From Streptomyces natalensis ATCC 27448 (GTDB taxonomy: Bacteria > Actinomycetota > Actinomycetes > Streptomycetales > Streptomycetaceae), in assembly GCF_000935125.1 (NCBI RefSeq), contig NZ_JRKI01000008.1, positions 62,001 through 126,000 on the forward strand: DNA of 64,000 nucleotides, given 5' to 3'. Position 1 is the stretch's first letter. Each line of letters begins with the position of its first letter. This document shows, piece after piece, positions 24,543-32,562 of the stretch. The notes beneath the pieces are model-generated. The model was not told the origin of the DNA. It did not search any database and worked only from the letters and a program-made list of their open reading frames with translations. A program made the position numbers and the translations under genes.

Positions 24543-25612
24543 TCATGGCCGGGGCCGCGGCGGAGCGACGACCGGGGTACGGGCGGGCGCGGGGCGGGTG
24601 GCCGCCGGGCGAGGGCGTAGAGGCGTTCGGCCAGCGGGTGTGCGTCACGGGCGGGCAGCGCCAGACGGACGGGCACCGGCGGCGCGTTCTTCAGCCGCAG
24701 ATAGCGGATCCCGGGGTGGGTGTGCCGCTGGGCCACCGGCTCCGGGGCCACTCCGACGCCGTGCCCCGCGGCCACCGCTTCCAGCCACTCGTCGAAGTTC
24801 CCGGCGGTGCAGGCCAGGCGGGGGCGGCGGCCGTCGGGCCACAGCTCGGGGCGGGTGGTGCCGGTGACGGTGTTGACCACCAGCGGTAGATCGGCCAGCT
24901 CGGCCCAGTCCAGCACCCGGCGGTGCGCCACGGCGCGTACGGCGGCCGCCTCCGGTGCCCGCAAGGCCGTACGCGACAGGGCGGCGACCCGCGGCTCCTG
25001 GAGGAGGAGCGTGCTGCGCAGCCCGGCGTCGGGCGGGATCTCGCCGCGCAGCACCGCGGCATCCGCCTCCCCGGTCTCCAGTCCGGCGAGCGGGGCATCC
25101 CGGCGCACCAGCCGCACGCCCGCGCCGGTCGCGGCCTCGAAGTCCGCGGTGAGCGCGGTGCACACGGCGGGCAGCAGCGAGGTGAAGCCCAGCCGCAGCA
25201 CGGCCGGTCCGGTGGACGAGCGCAGCGCACCGGCCAGCCGGGGGAGCAGCGGGGCGAGGTCCGCGTAGAGGCGGCGGCCCGCGTCGGTGAGCTCCACGCG
25301 CCGGGTCGTCCGGTCGAGCAGGCGGGCGCCGAGGGTGCACTCCAGCGCGCGGACGGTCCGGGTCAGCGCGGGCTGTCCGGTCCGCAGCCGATCGGCGGCG
25401 TGGGTGAAGCTGCGCTCCTCGGCGACGGCGAGAAAGCCGCGCAGATGGCGCAGCTCGATGCCCCCGAGACCGTCCCAGGCGTCCGGAGCGCCGGAGTCGG
25501 TCACGTCGCCGTGCATGCCGCCCTGGCCGCCGACCTGGCCGCTGTCCCGGCCGCTGCTCCAGCTCTCGTCCGCGGCGCTGCCCATGCCCCCGCCCTCGCT
25601 CCCGTGATTCAT
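24524..25612 (-). CDS. LysR family transcriptional regulator
   Basis: 362 residues. The winged helix (ELRHLRGFLAVAEERSFTHA, DRLRTGQPALTRTVRALE) begins only around residue 52, after a Gly/Ser-rich lead. The start is therefore uncertain: ATG 25612 (CTGGGGCGGC upstream and a TATGCT -10-like sequence) is chosen, with ATG 25585 or 25516 as alternatives. The effector domain follows to about residue 335. The C-terminal tail is Pro/Arg-rich. Divergent from the MFS gene, with a clear palindrome in the shared region. Confidence 0.83.
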   Translation of the reverse strand: MNHGSEGGGMGSAADESWSSGRDSGQVGGQGGMHGDVTDSGAPDAWDGLGGIELRHLRGFLAVAEERSFTHAADRLRTGQPALTRTVRALECTLGARLLDRTTRRVELTDAGRRLYADLAPLLPRLAGALRSSTGPAVLRLGFTSLLPAVCTALTADFEAATGAGVRLVRRDAPLAGLETGEADAAVLRGEIPPDAGLRSTLLLQEPRVAALSRTALRAPEAAAVRAVAHRRVLDWAELADLPLVVNTVTGTTRPELWPDGRRPRLACTAGNFDEWLEAVAAGHGVGVAPEPVAQRHTHPGIRYLRLKNAPPVPVRLALPARDAHPLAERLYALARRPPAPRPPVPRSSLRRGPGHDPSDRP

Positions 25613-25625
25613 GCCGCCCCAGCAT

Positions 25626-25647
25626 AAATGCGCCCCGCCGGGCATTT
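25626..25647. promoter_or_regulatory. Candidate LysR operator (AAATGC-N10-GCATTT)
   Basis: A perfect 6-bp inverted repeat with a 10-bp spacer in the divergent LysR/MFS promoter region, 14 bases upstream of the LysR start. Size and position fit a LysR-type binding site that would serve autoregulation and target control. Confidence 0.6.
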
Positions 25648-25745
25648 CCCCGGCCATCCGGAGACTGCCTACGTTTCCCGGGTTCGGTTCACCCCGGGGC
25701 CGCGGCAGCCGCCACCGCCCCGGACGATCACGGGAGTTGACTGCG

Positions 25746-26927
25746 GTGCGCAAGGTGTGGCTGCTGACGCTGGGGGCCTTCGCCCTCGGCCTGGACGCGT
25801 ATGTGATGGCCGGGCTGCTGCCGGCCATCGCCCATGACATCGGCACCCGGGTCTCGCTGGCGGGCCAGCTGGTCACGGCCTTCACCCTGGCCTACGCCCT
25901 CGCGGCCCCGCTGGTCGCCGGGCTGCTCTCCGGCGTACGGACCCGCGCGCTGCTCCTGGCCGCCCTGGCGGTCTTCACCCTCGGCAACGCCGTCACCGCC
26001 CTCGCCCCCTCACTGCCGGCGCTGCTGGCCGCCCGGGTGATCGCGGGCGCCGGGGCCGGGGTCTATTCGGCGCTGTCCACGGCGGCCGCTGCGGCGCTGG
26101 CCCCGGAAGGGCGGCGCGGCCGGGCGCTGGCCCTGGTGATGGGCGGGATGAGCGCGGGCACCGTTCTGGGCGTGCCGATCGGGGTGCTGCTGGCCGAGCA
26201 CACCGGCTGGCGCACCACGCTGTGGCTGGTGACGGGCCTGGGCGCGGCCGCACTCGCCGGGCTCGCCACCCTGCTGCCGCCCGTTCCCGCCGCCCCCGCG
26301 GTGCCGCTGCGCACCCGGCTGGCGGCCGTCACGGACCGCGCCATTGCCCCCGTCGTCGCCGTCTCCTTCCTGGCCGCGGTCGCCAGCCTCGGGCTGTACA
26401 CCTACCTCGCGCCGGTGCTGGCCGCCGCGGGCGGCGTCAGCGAGGTGACGCCGTATCTCTGGGCCTGGGGCCTGGGCGGCGTGCTGGGCAGCGTGCTGGC
26501 CGGGCCGCTGGTGGACCGTACGGGGCGGGTCCGGGCGCTGGTGGGCGCGGTCCTCGCGGTGATCGTCGCGGCCCAGGCGCTGCTGCCCGCGCTGGCCGGT
26601 GCCGCGCTGCCCGCTGCGGCGGCCGCACTGGTCGCCTGGGGCGCGGCGGGCTGGGCGCTCCAGGTGCCCCAGCAGCACCGGCTGCTGGAGCACAGCGCGC
26701 AGCGCGGCACCGTCGCCCTCGCCCTGAACAACTCCGCGCTCTATCTGGGCAGCGCCGTCGGCTCCGCGCTGGGCGGCCTGGCGCTCGCCGCGGACCTCGC
26801 CCCGTACGCGCTGCCGTGGGCGGCTGCCGGGGTGGCGGCCCTGGGACTCGTCCTCCATACGGCGACAGGCCGACGCTCCCGGCTCGCGGCGGGCGTGAGT
26901 ACCCTTGGCAGTTATGAGCACTCTTGA
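25746..26927 (+). CDS. Major facilitator superfamily transporter (arabinose/drug efflux-like)
   Basis: 393 residues from GTG 25746 (GGGAG eight bases upstream). Begins MRKVWLLTLGAFALGLDAYV; 12 predicted helices with RVIAGAGAGVYSALSTAAAA and EGRRGRALALVMGGMSAGTV in the loop 4-5 region, a pattern of the drug:H+ antiporter DHA1 and sugar-efflux class. The substrate is not known. Its 3' end overlaps the DUF3039 gene by 14 bases. Probably regulated by the divergent LysR. Confidence 0.85.
   Translation: MRKVWLLTLGAFALGLDAYVMAGLLPAIAHDIGTRVSLAGQLVTAFTLAYALAAPLVAGLLSGVRTRALLLAALAVFTLGNAVTALAPSLPALLAARVIAGAGAGVYSALSTAAAAALAPEGRRGRALALVMGGMSAGTVLGVPIGVLLAEHTGWRTTLWLVTGLGAAALAGLATLLPPVPAAPAVPLRTRLAAVTDRAIAPVVAVSFLAAVASLGLYTYLAPVLAAAGGVSEVTPYLWAWGLGGVLGSVLAGPLVDRTGRVRALVGAVLAVIVAAQALLPALAGAALPAAAAALVAWGAAGWALQVPQQHRLLEHSAQRGTVALALNNSALYLGSAVGSALGGLALAADLAPYALPWAAAGVAALGLVLHTATGRRSRLAAGVSTLGSYEHS
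26900..26905 (+). promoter_or_regulatory. Putative -10 box for a leaderless DUF3039 transcript
   Basis: TACCCT lies eight bases upstream of ATG 26914, inside the MFS coding sequence, with no ribosome-binding site between. Confidence 0.4.
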
Positions 26928-27207
26928 GCCCGAGCGCGGGGCAGGTACGGGGACCCTCGTAGAGCCGACACCGCAGGTGTCGCACGGCGACGGCGACCAC
27001 GAGCGCTTCGCCCACTACGTCCAGAAGGACAAGATCATGGCGAGCGCGCTCGACGGCACGCCCGTCGTCGCGCTGTGCGGCAAGGTCTGGGTACCGGGGC
27101 GCGACCCCAAGAAGTACCCGGTCTGCCCGATGTGCAAGGAGATCTTCGAGTCCATGGGCGCCGGCGGCGACAAGGACAAGGGCGGCAAGGACGGCGGCAA
27201 GAAGTAG
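26914..27207 (+). CDS. DUF3039 family small protein
   Basis: 97 residues with a conserved core HERFAHYVQKDKIMASALDG, then VVALCGKVWVPGRDPKKYPVCPMC: three cysteines (C-x16-C-x2-C) resembling a zinc ribbon. A Lys/Gly-rich tail follows. DUF3039 proteins are ubiquitous in Actinobacteria and of unknown function. The start lies within the end of the MFS gene. Confidence 0.9.
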   Translation: MSTLEPERGAGTGTLVEPTPQVSHGDGDHERFAHYVQKDKIMASALDGTPVVALCGKVWVPGRDPKKYPVCPMCKEIFESMGAGGDKDKGGKDGGKK

Positions 27208-27303
27208 CCGCCGCCCGCTCCCGCGGTGCGGTGAGACGGCTCCGGTGCGCGGATCGGCGCATACCGGAGCCGTCCGCGTACCCGCCGTGGCAGGTTCGGT
27301 GCC

Positions 27304-28941
27304 ATGACCCACACGGCACATACGGATCTGATCCCGCGCCCGCGGCTCCTGAGCCCGGTGCCGCCCGGCCGGGGCCTCTTCCCTCTCGACCGCGACACGC
27401 TGCTCGACGCGCGGCCCGGCACCGAGGGCGTGGCCCACTGGATGCGGTCCACGATCGGCGCGGCCACCGGCCTGCCGCTCGCGCCGGGCGACAACGCCGA
27501 CCACCGCATCGTGCTCGCCGTCGACCCGGCGCTGCCGCCCGAGGGCTATCGCCTCGTCGTGGACGGCTCCGCGATCCGCCTGGACGGCGGCAGCGCGGCC
27601 GGGGTCTTCTGGGGCGCGCAGACCTTCCGCCAGCTGCTCGGTCCCGAGGCATTCCGCAGGGCGCCGGTCGTACAGCGGGACGAGTGGCACCTGCCGATGG
27701 CCGTCATCGAGGACGAGCCCCGCTTCGCCTGGCGCGGCATGATGCTCGACGTCGCCCGGCACTTCCTGCCCAAGGACGGCGTCCTGCGCTACCTCGACCT
27801 GCTCGCCGCCCACAAGCTCAACGTCCTGCATCTGCACCTGACCGACGACCAGGGCTGGCGCATCGAGATCCGGCGCCACCCCGAGCTGACCGCGACCGGC
27901 GCCTGGCGCGAGCGCACCAGACTCGGCCACCGCGCCTCCCCCCTCTGGGACGCCCGCCCCCACGGCGGCTTCTACACCCAGGACGACATCCGCGAGATCG
28001 TCGCCTACGCCGCCGCCCGGCATATCACCGTCGTCCCCGAGATCGACATTCCCGGGCACTCGCAGGCCGCCATCGCGGCATACCCCGAACTCGGCAACAC
28101 CGACGTCATCGACACCACCTCCGTGAAGGTCTGGGACACCTGGGGCATCAGTCCCAACGTACTGGCCCCCACTGACAACGCCCTGCGCTTCTACGAGCAG
28201 GTGCTGGAGGAGGTCCTCGGCCTCTTCCCCTCGCGCTTCGTCCACATCGGCGGCGACGAATGCCCCAAGGACCAGTGGCGCGCCTCGCCCGCCGCCCAGG
28301 CCCGTATCGCCGCACTGGGCCTGGCCGACGAGGACGCGCTGCACGGCTGGTTCATCCGGCACTTCGACCGCTGGCTCGCCGAGCGCGGCAGACGGCTGAT
28401 CGGCTGGGACGAGATCCTCGAAGGCGGCCTCGCCGAGGGTGCCGCGGTCTCCTCCTGGCGCGGCTACGCGGGCGGGATCGCCGCCGCCCGCGCCGGCCAC
28501 GACGTCGTCATGTGCCCCGAGCAGCACGTCTATCTGGACCACCGTCAGCACGCCGCCCCGGACGAACCGGTCCCGATCGGTTTCGTACGGACCCTGGAGG
28601 ACGTCTACCGCTTCGAGCCCGTCCCGCCGGAGCTCACCGAGGAGCAGGCCGCGCACGTCCTGGGCACCCAGGCCAACGTCTGGACCGAGGTCATGGACAG
28701 TCAGCAGCGCCTCGACTACCAGGTCTTTCCCCGGCTCGCGGCGTTCGCCGAGGTCGCCTGGAGCCGGCTGCCCGCGCCCGCCGACCGCGACGCCGCGGAC
28801 TTCGACCGCCGGATGAGCGCCCATTACGCCCGCCTGGACGCCCTCGGCGTCGACTACCGCCCGCCCGGCGGCCCGCACCCCTGGCAGCGCCGCCCCGGGG
28901 TGCTCGGACGCCCGCTCGACGGGGCGCCCCCAAACGTGTGA
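27304..28941 (+). CDS. Beta-N-acetylhexosaminidase, GH20
   Basis: 545 residues. GH20b N-terminal domain (about 1-135), then the catalytic barrel from about 143 (FAWRGMMLDVARHFLP). The catalytic Asp-Glu pair is in FVHIGGDECPKDQW. Other substrate-site segments are HLHLTDDQGWRIEI, VPEIDIPGHSQAAI, GWDEILEGG and TQANVWTE. It hydrolyses terminal GlcNAc or GalNAc from chitin oligosaccharides, muropeptides or glycans. No signal peptide is seen, so it may act inside on imported oligosaccharides or leave by another route. A single gene, with ATG 27304. Confidence 0.93.
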   Translation: MTHTAHTDLIPRPRLLSPVPPGRGLFPLDRDTLLDARPGTEGVAHWMRSTIGAATGLPLAPGDNADHRIVLAVDPALPPEGYRLVVDGSAIRLDGGSAAGVFWGAQTFRQLLGPEAFRRAPVVQRDEWHLPMAVIEDEPRFAWRGMMLDVARHFLPKDGVLRYLDLLAAHKLNVLHLHLTDDQGWRIEIRRHPELTATGAWRERTRLGHRASPLWDARPHGGFYTQDDIREIVAYAAARHITVVPEIDIPGHSQAAIAAYPELGNTDVIDTTSVKVWDTWGISPNVLAPTDNALRFYEQVLEEVLGLFPSRFVHIGGDECPKDQWRASPAAQARIAALGLADEDALHGWFIRHFDRWLAERGRRLIGWDEILEGGLAEGAAVSSWRGYAGGIAAARAGHDVVMCPEQHVYLDHRQHAAPDEPVPIGFVRTLEDVYRFEPVPPELTEEQAAHVLGTQANVWTEVMDSQQRLDYQVFPRLAAFAEVAWSRLPAPADRDAADFDRRMSAHYARLDALGVDYRPPGGPHPWQRRPGVLGRPLDGAPPNV

Positions 28942-29247
28942 GCCCGCTGCGGAAGGGGGTCCCGCCGCGGCCGGAGACTGGGACGGTGGAGACCTCTCCG
29001 CACCGCCGTACGGGCGATGCGGGAGCACCCGGAGCGCACCGCCCGCCGCGGCCCGCGCACGACCCGCCACACCCCCCAACCGGCGGACGAATGCGGACCA
29101 GATCGCCGCAGGGCGGACGGAACGCCGCTTCGCGGACCCTGTCGCCGGGGGCCGGGGAAGATGTGCCAGAGTTGCCACGTCCGGGCCGTGAGCACGTACC
29201 GTACGGCGGAGCGGAACAGCCGGGACACCGGGGAAGGGGCAGCTGGC
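28942..29247. other. Intergenic region upstream of the xanthine-dehydrogenase-like operon
   Basis: 306 bases, GC-rich. A TTGCCA (29172-29177) and TACCGT (29197-29202) pair could be a promoter with a long 19-base spacer. No gene with a ribosome-binding site was found. Confidence 0.45.
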
Positions 29248-30144
29248 TTGACCACCCACGCACCGCAGGCGTCACAAACGGTGACATTGCCGGCCTCGCT
29301 CGACGAGGCGGTGGCGGCGCTCACCGCCATGCCCACCGCCGTTCCGGTCGCGGGGGGCACCGACCTCATGGCGGCCGTCAACGCCGGACTCCTCAGACCC
29401 GCGGCCCTGGTGGGCCTCGGCCGGATCAGCGAGATCCGCGGCTGGCAGTACCAGGACGGCCATGCGCTGCTCGGTGCCGGACTCACCCTCGCCCGCATGG
29501 GGCGCCCCGACTTCGCCGCGCTGATCCCGGGCCTGGCGGCCGCCGCCCGCGCCGCCGGACCCCCGCAGATCCGCAACGCCGGGACGCTCGGCGGCAATAT
29601 CGTCACCTCCGCGCCCACCGGTGACACCCTGCCCGTGCTCGCCGCCCTGGAAGCGACCCTGATCATCGCCGGCCCCGGTGGCGCCCGCCGTGAGATTCCG
29701 GTCAGCCACCTCCTGGCGGGCCGCGAGATGCTGCACCCCGGTGAACTCGTCGGCTTCGTACGGGTGCCGCTGCTGCACGCCCCGCAGACCTTCCTCAAGG
29801 CCACCGGCCGCACCGGCCCCGGGCGGGCCACCGCCTCGGTTGCACTGGTCCTGGACCCGGCCCGGCGCAATGTGCGCTGCGCGGTGGGCGCGGTCGCCGC
29901 GATGCCGCTGCGCCCCCTGGAGGCCGAGCAGTGGGTGGCCTCGCTCATCGACTGGGACGGCGAACGCGGCCTGGTGCCCGAGGCGCTGACGGCCTTCGGC
30001 GACTACGTGGCCGCGGCATGCATCCCCGACCCGGTGCCGCCGCAGGACGGTTCGGAACCGGCCACCCTGCCACCCGCCGCACTGCATCTGCGCCGTACGG
30101 TGGCAGCCCTGGCCCGCCGCGCACTTGGGAGGGCGCTCTCGTGA
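29248..30144 (+). CDS. Xanthine dehydrogenase-like FAD-binding subunit
   Basis: 298 residues from TTG 29248 (GGGAAGGGG upstream). CoxM/XdhB fold: LDEAVAALTAMPTAVPVAGG and TDLMAAVNAG form the FAD pyrophosphate loop, followed by RNAGTLGGNIVTSAPTGDTL, the second FAD motif, and a C-terminal domain. It passes electrons from the iron-sulfur subunit to NAD+ or another acceptor. First gene of a three-subunit operon (FAD, Fe-S, Mo). An upstream ATG at 29161 in frame is possible but the added residues look non-coding. Confidence 0.87.
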   Translation: MTTHAPQASQTVTLPASLDEAVAALTAMPTAVPVAGGTDLMAAVNAGLLRPAALVGLGRISEIRGWQYQDGHALLGAGLTLARMGRPDFAALIPGLAAAARAAGPPQIRNAGTLGGNIVTSAPTGDTLPVLAALEATLIIAGPGGARREIPVSHLLAGREMLHPGELVGFVRVPLLHAPQTFLKATGRTGPGRATASVALVLDPARRNVRCAVGAVAAMPLRPLEAEQWVASLIDWDGERGLVPEALTAFGDYVAAACIPDPVPPQDGSEPATLPPAALHLRRTVAALARRALGRALS

Positions 30145-30157
30145 GCGAGCGCAGCAT

Positions 30158-30187
30158 GGGGGTCCCCCCGGCCGGAGGGTGGGGGAG
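30158..30187 (+). repeat. REP-like palindromic element, copy 1
   Basis: GGGGGTCCCCCCGGCCGGAG followed by GGTGGGGGAG: the same G5-T...TGGGGGAG frame as the copies at 38946 and 44546, though the middle differs. It sits in the spacer between the FAD and Fe-S subunit genes, where the sister spacer at 32489 lacks it. Confidence 0.6.
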
Positions 30188-30190
30188 AAC

Positions 30191-30244
30191 AATCAGGAGG
30201 TGCGCGCCTCGCGAATGCGAGGGCGAGCGAAGCGAGGTCTCGGC
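30191..30244 (+). repeat. Duplicated spacer/leader element A of the operon
   Basis: AATCAGGAGGTGCGCGCC...GCGAAGCGAGGTCTCGGC runs up to ATG 30245. It is homologous to 32505-32562, which ends in the same way at the next gene's ATG. It contains a CCTCGC-GAAT-GCGAGG hairpin. Confidence 0.75.
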
Positions 30245-32488
30245 ATGAGCGACGAACAGCACACCCCGCAGCAGCCGCACCCCGACCACGGCTGGCAACC
30301 GCTCCCGCAGGGCGGCGAGTACGAGCAGGAGGCGACGGCCTTCGTCCAGCTCCCGGAGGGCTTCACCACCGGGGGCTACCGGGCCGTGCCCGGCTACAAC
30401 CCGCCCGGCACCGAGCCGCTCGCCGCTCCCGGCCACGGCTACACCCCGCCGGAGTCCTTCACCCGGCACACCCCCGGGCCGTCGGCGCCCGCCGCGGGCA
30501 CCGACCCCGCGTCGACCGGCCAGTGGACGATGCCGTTCGCGGACCCGGCGGCCGGATACGCCGACCCGTCCGCCGGATACCCGGCACACAACGGCCACTC
30601 GGGCCACTCCGGCCACCCCGGCCACCCCGGTCACCAGGAACACTCCGGCCACCCCGGTCGCCAGGAGCAGGCCGCGATCTATCAGGGCGGTGCGCCGGAG
30701 GGGGCTCCGTCCTGGGGCGGCGACCAGGTGGACTGGCCGGTCGCGGGCAGCCCGGAGGCTGCGGGCGGTGGTGCCGGGGCGTGGTCGGTGCCGGCGGCCG
30801 CGGACGACGTCCTGGAGGAGTCCGGCGAGTATCTGGTCGGCGAGGACGGCCTGACGGCCTACCAGGGACATCAGAGTCATCAGGGACATCAGGGCCACCC
30901 GGCGCACACGGGGCACCCGGGGCACGCGGCGCACCCGGGACAGCCCGGGCACCAGGAGCACGGCACACCCGCCGACTACCAGGGCGGCTACCAGGACACC
31001 TACGGCGGCGCCGGGGCACCGGGGGACGCCGCGGGGACCGGTCGCACCGGCCACTGGAACTTGGCGGCCGGCCTGAGCGCCACGACCGGCGCCACCGAGC
31101 ACGGAGAGACCGCCGCGGCTTCCTTCGGCGCATCCGACGGCGATCCGTACGCGGCGGAGAGCGGCCCGGCGGGCGGCGGCGAAGCGGTGGACGGCGACCC
31201 GTACGGGAACGCCGCGGGCGGGGCACAGGCCCCGGAGGCCGGCGCGACCGGGCACTGGTCGCTGCCCGCCGACGCGCTGGCCCAGTGGCCGCCCGCCCAG
31301 CAGGAGGCCGCGCCCCGCCCCGAGGAGGCGGCGCCGAGCATAGGTGCCGGCCACGCACCGGGCGGCGAGCCGTGGGCGGTCCCGGTGGCCGAGGGGGAAG
31401 CACCGGAGCACTCCGGGGAGTTCGCCACCGGCCCCGCGCCCGCCCAGGAGGCCGCGGCGACGGCCGCCACGGGGGACGCACACGGCGCCTACGAACCGTA
31501 CGAGACGTACGACCACCCCCGGGAGGCGGCCAGGACGGAGCGGCCCGCCGACGGGGACGAGCCCGCGGCCCCGCAGGCCGTGGCGGTCGCCGAACCACGC
31601 CCGGAGCCCGAGGACGGCCCGGCGGCCGCCCCGGCACCCGAGGAGGCCCCGCAAGCCCGGCAGACCCAGGACGCGCAGCAGGACGTCCACGGTGCGGCCC
31701 GACCGCAGGAGCCGGACGAGCCGGTCCAGGCACCGGACACCGCGGGCCCGGTGGCCCTCACGGGCGAGCCCGCCGTGATCGCCGTCACCGAGGACCCCGG
31801 CACCCCCGCCCAGGACGCCCCCGGCACGCTCCCTCACGACGAACACCCCGCCGCCTCCTACGTGCTGCGCGTGAACGGCACCGACCGCCCCGTCACGGAC
31901 TCCTGGATCGGCGAGTCGCTGCTGTACGTCCTGCGCGAGCGGCTCGGCCTCGCCGGGGCCAAGGACGGCTGCTCCCAGGGCGAGTGCGGGGCCTGCTCCG
32001 TCCAGGTGGACGGGCGGCTGGTCGCCTCCTGCCTGGTGCCCGCGGCCACCGCGGCGGGCAGCGAGGTCCGTACGGTCGAGGGCCTGGCCCAGGACGGCGT
32101 GCCCTCCGACGTGCAGCGGGCGCTGGCCGCCTCCGGCGCCGTCCAGTGCGGCTTCTGCGTACCGGGCATGGCGATGACCGTGCACGACCTCCTGGAGGGC
32201 AACCACGCCCCCAGCGAGCTGGAGACCCGTAAGGCGCTGTGCGGCAACCTGTGCCGGTGCTCCGGCTACCGGGGCGTGCTGGACGCCGTCGCGGAGGTCG
32301 TACAGGCCCGTGCGGAGGCCGCCGAGGCCGCGCACGCCGCCGACGAGGCCCCGGCGGACGCGCACCAGGAGACGCCCCGCATCCCCCACCAGGCGGGCCC
32401 CTCGGAGCCCACCGGCCACACGGACGCCCCCGGCCACCACCCCCACCAGGGGCCGGGCACCGATTCGCAGACGGGAGGGGCTGCATGA
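30245..32488 (+). CDS. Xanthine dehydrogenase-like [2Fe-2S] subunit with long low-complexity N-terminal extension
   Basis: 747 residues. Only about residues 538-700 form the expected two-domain iron-sulfur protein: plant-type ferredoxin (KDGCSQGECGACSVQVDGRL, first Cys C576) and the helical [2Fe-2S] domain (VQCGFCVPGMAMTV, CGNLCRCSGYRG). The first about 535 residues are Pro/Gly/Ala/Glu/His-rich and probably disordered, with His-Gly runs near residues 116-141 (NGHSGHSGHPGHPGHQEH) and 207-240. Typical subunits have about 150-200 residues. The ferredoxin domains relay electrons from the Mo site to FAD. ATG 30245 is preceded by AGCGAGG. Confidence 0.85.
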   Translation: MSDEQHTPQQPHPDHGWQPLPQGGEYEQEATAFVQLPEGFTTGGYRAVPGYNPPGTEPLAAPGHGYTPPESFTRHTPGPSAPAAGTDPASTGQWTMPFADPAAGYADPSAGYPAHNGHSGHSGHPGHPGHQEHSGHPGRQEQAAIYQGGAPEGAPSWGGDQVDWPVAGSPEAAGGGAGAWSVPAAADDVLEESGEYLVGEDGLTAYQGHQSHQGHQGHPAHTGHPGHAAHPGQPGHQEHGTPADYQGGYQDTYGGAGAPGDAAGTGRTGHWNLAAGLSATTGATEHGETAAASFGASDGDPYAAESGPAGGGEAVDGDPYGNAAGGAQAPEAGATGHWSLPADALAQWPPAQQEAAPRPEEAAPSIGAGHAPGGEPWAVPVAEGEAPEHSGEFATGPAPAQEAAATAATGDAHGAYEPYETYDHPREAARTERPADGDEPAAPQAVAVAEPRPEPEDGPAAAPAPEEAPQARQTQDAQQDVHGAARPQEPDEPVQAPDTAGPVALTGEPAVIAVTEDPGTPAQDAPGTLPHDEHPAASYVLRVNGTDRPVTDSWIGESLLYVLRERLGLAGAKDGCSQGECGACSVQVDGRLVASCLVPAATAAGSEVRTVEGLAQDGVPSDVQRALAASGAVQCGFCVPGMAMTVHDLLEGNHAPSELETRKALCGNLCRCSGYRGVLDAVAEVVQARAEAAEAAHAADEAPADAHQETPRIPHQAGPSEPTGHTDAPGHHPHQGPGTDSQTGGAA

Positions 32489-32504
32489 GAGAGCGGAGCG
32501 AGCG

Positions 32505-32562
32505 AATCAGGGGATGGGTGCGCGCCGAGCGGGTGCGAGGCCGGGCGAAGCGAGGTGTCGGC
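32505..32562 (+). repeat. Duplicated spacer/leader element B of the operon
   Basis: AATCAGGGGATGGGTGCGCG to GCGAAGCGAGGTGTCGGC just before ATG 32563, homologous to 30191-30244. Upstream of it a GAGAGAGCGGAGCGAGCG stretch also resembles GAGCGAGCGCAGC at 30142. Confidence 0.75.
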
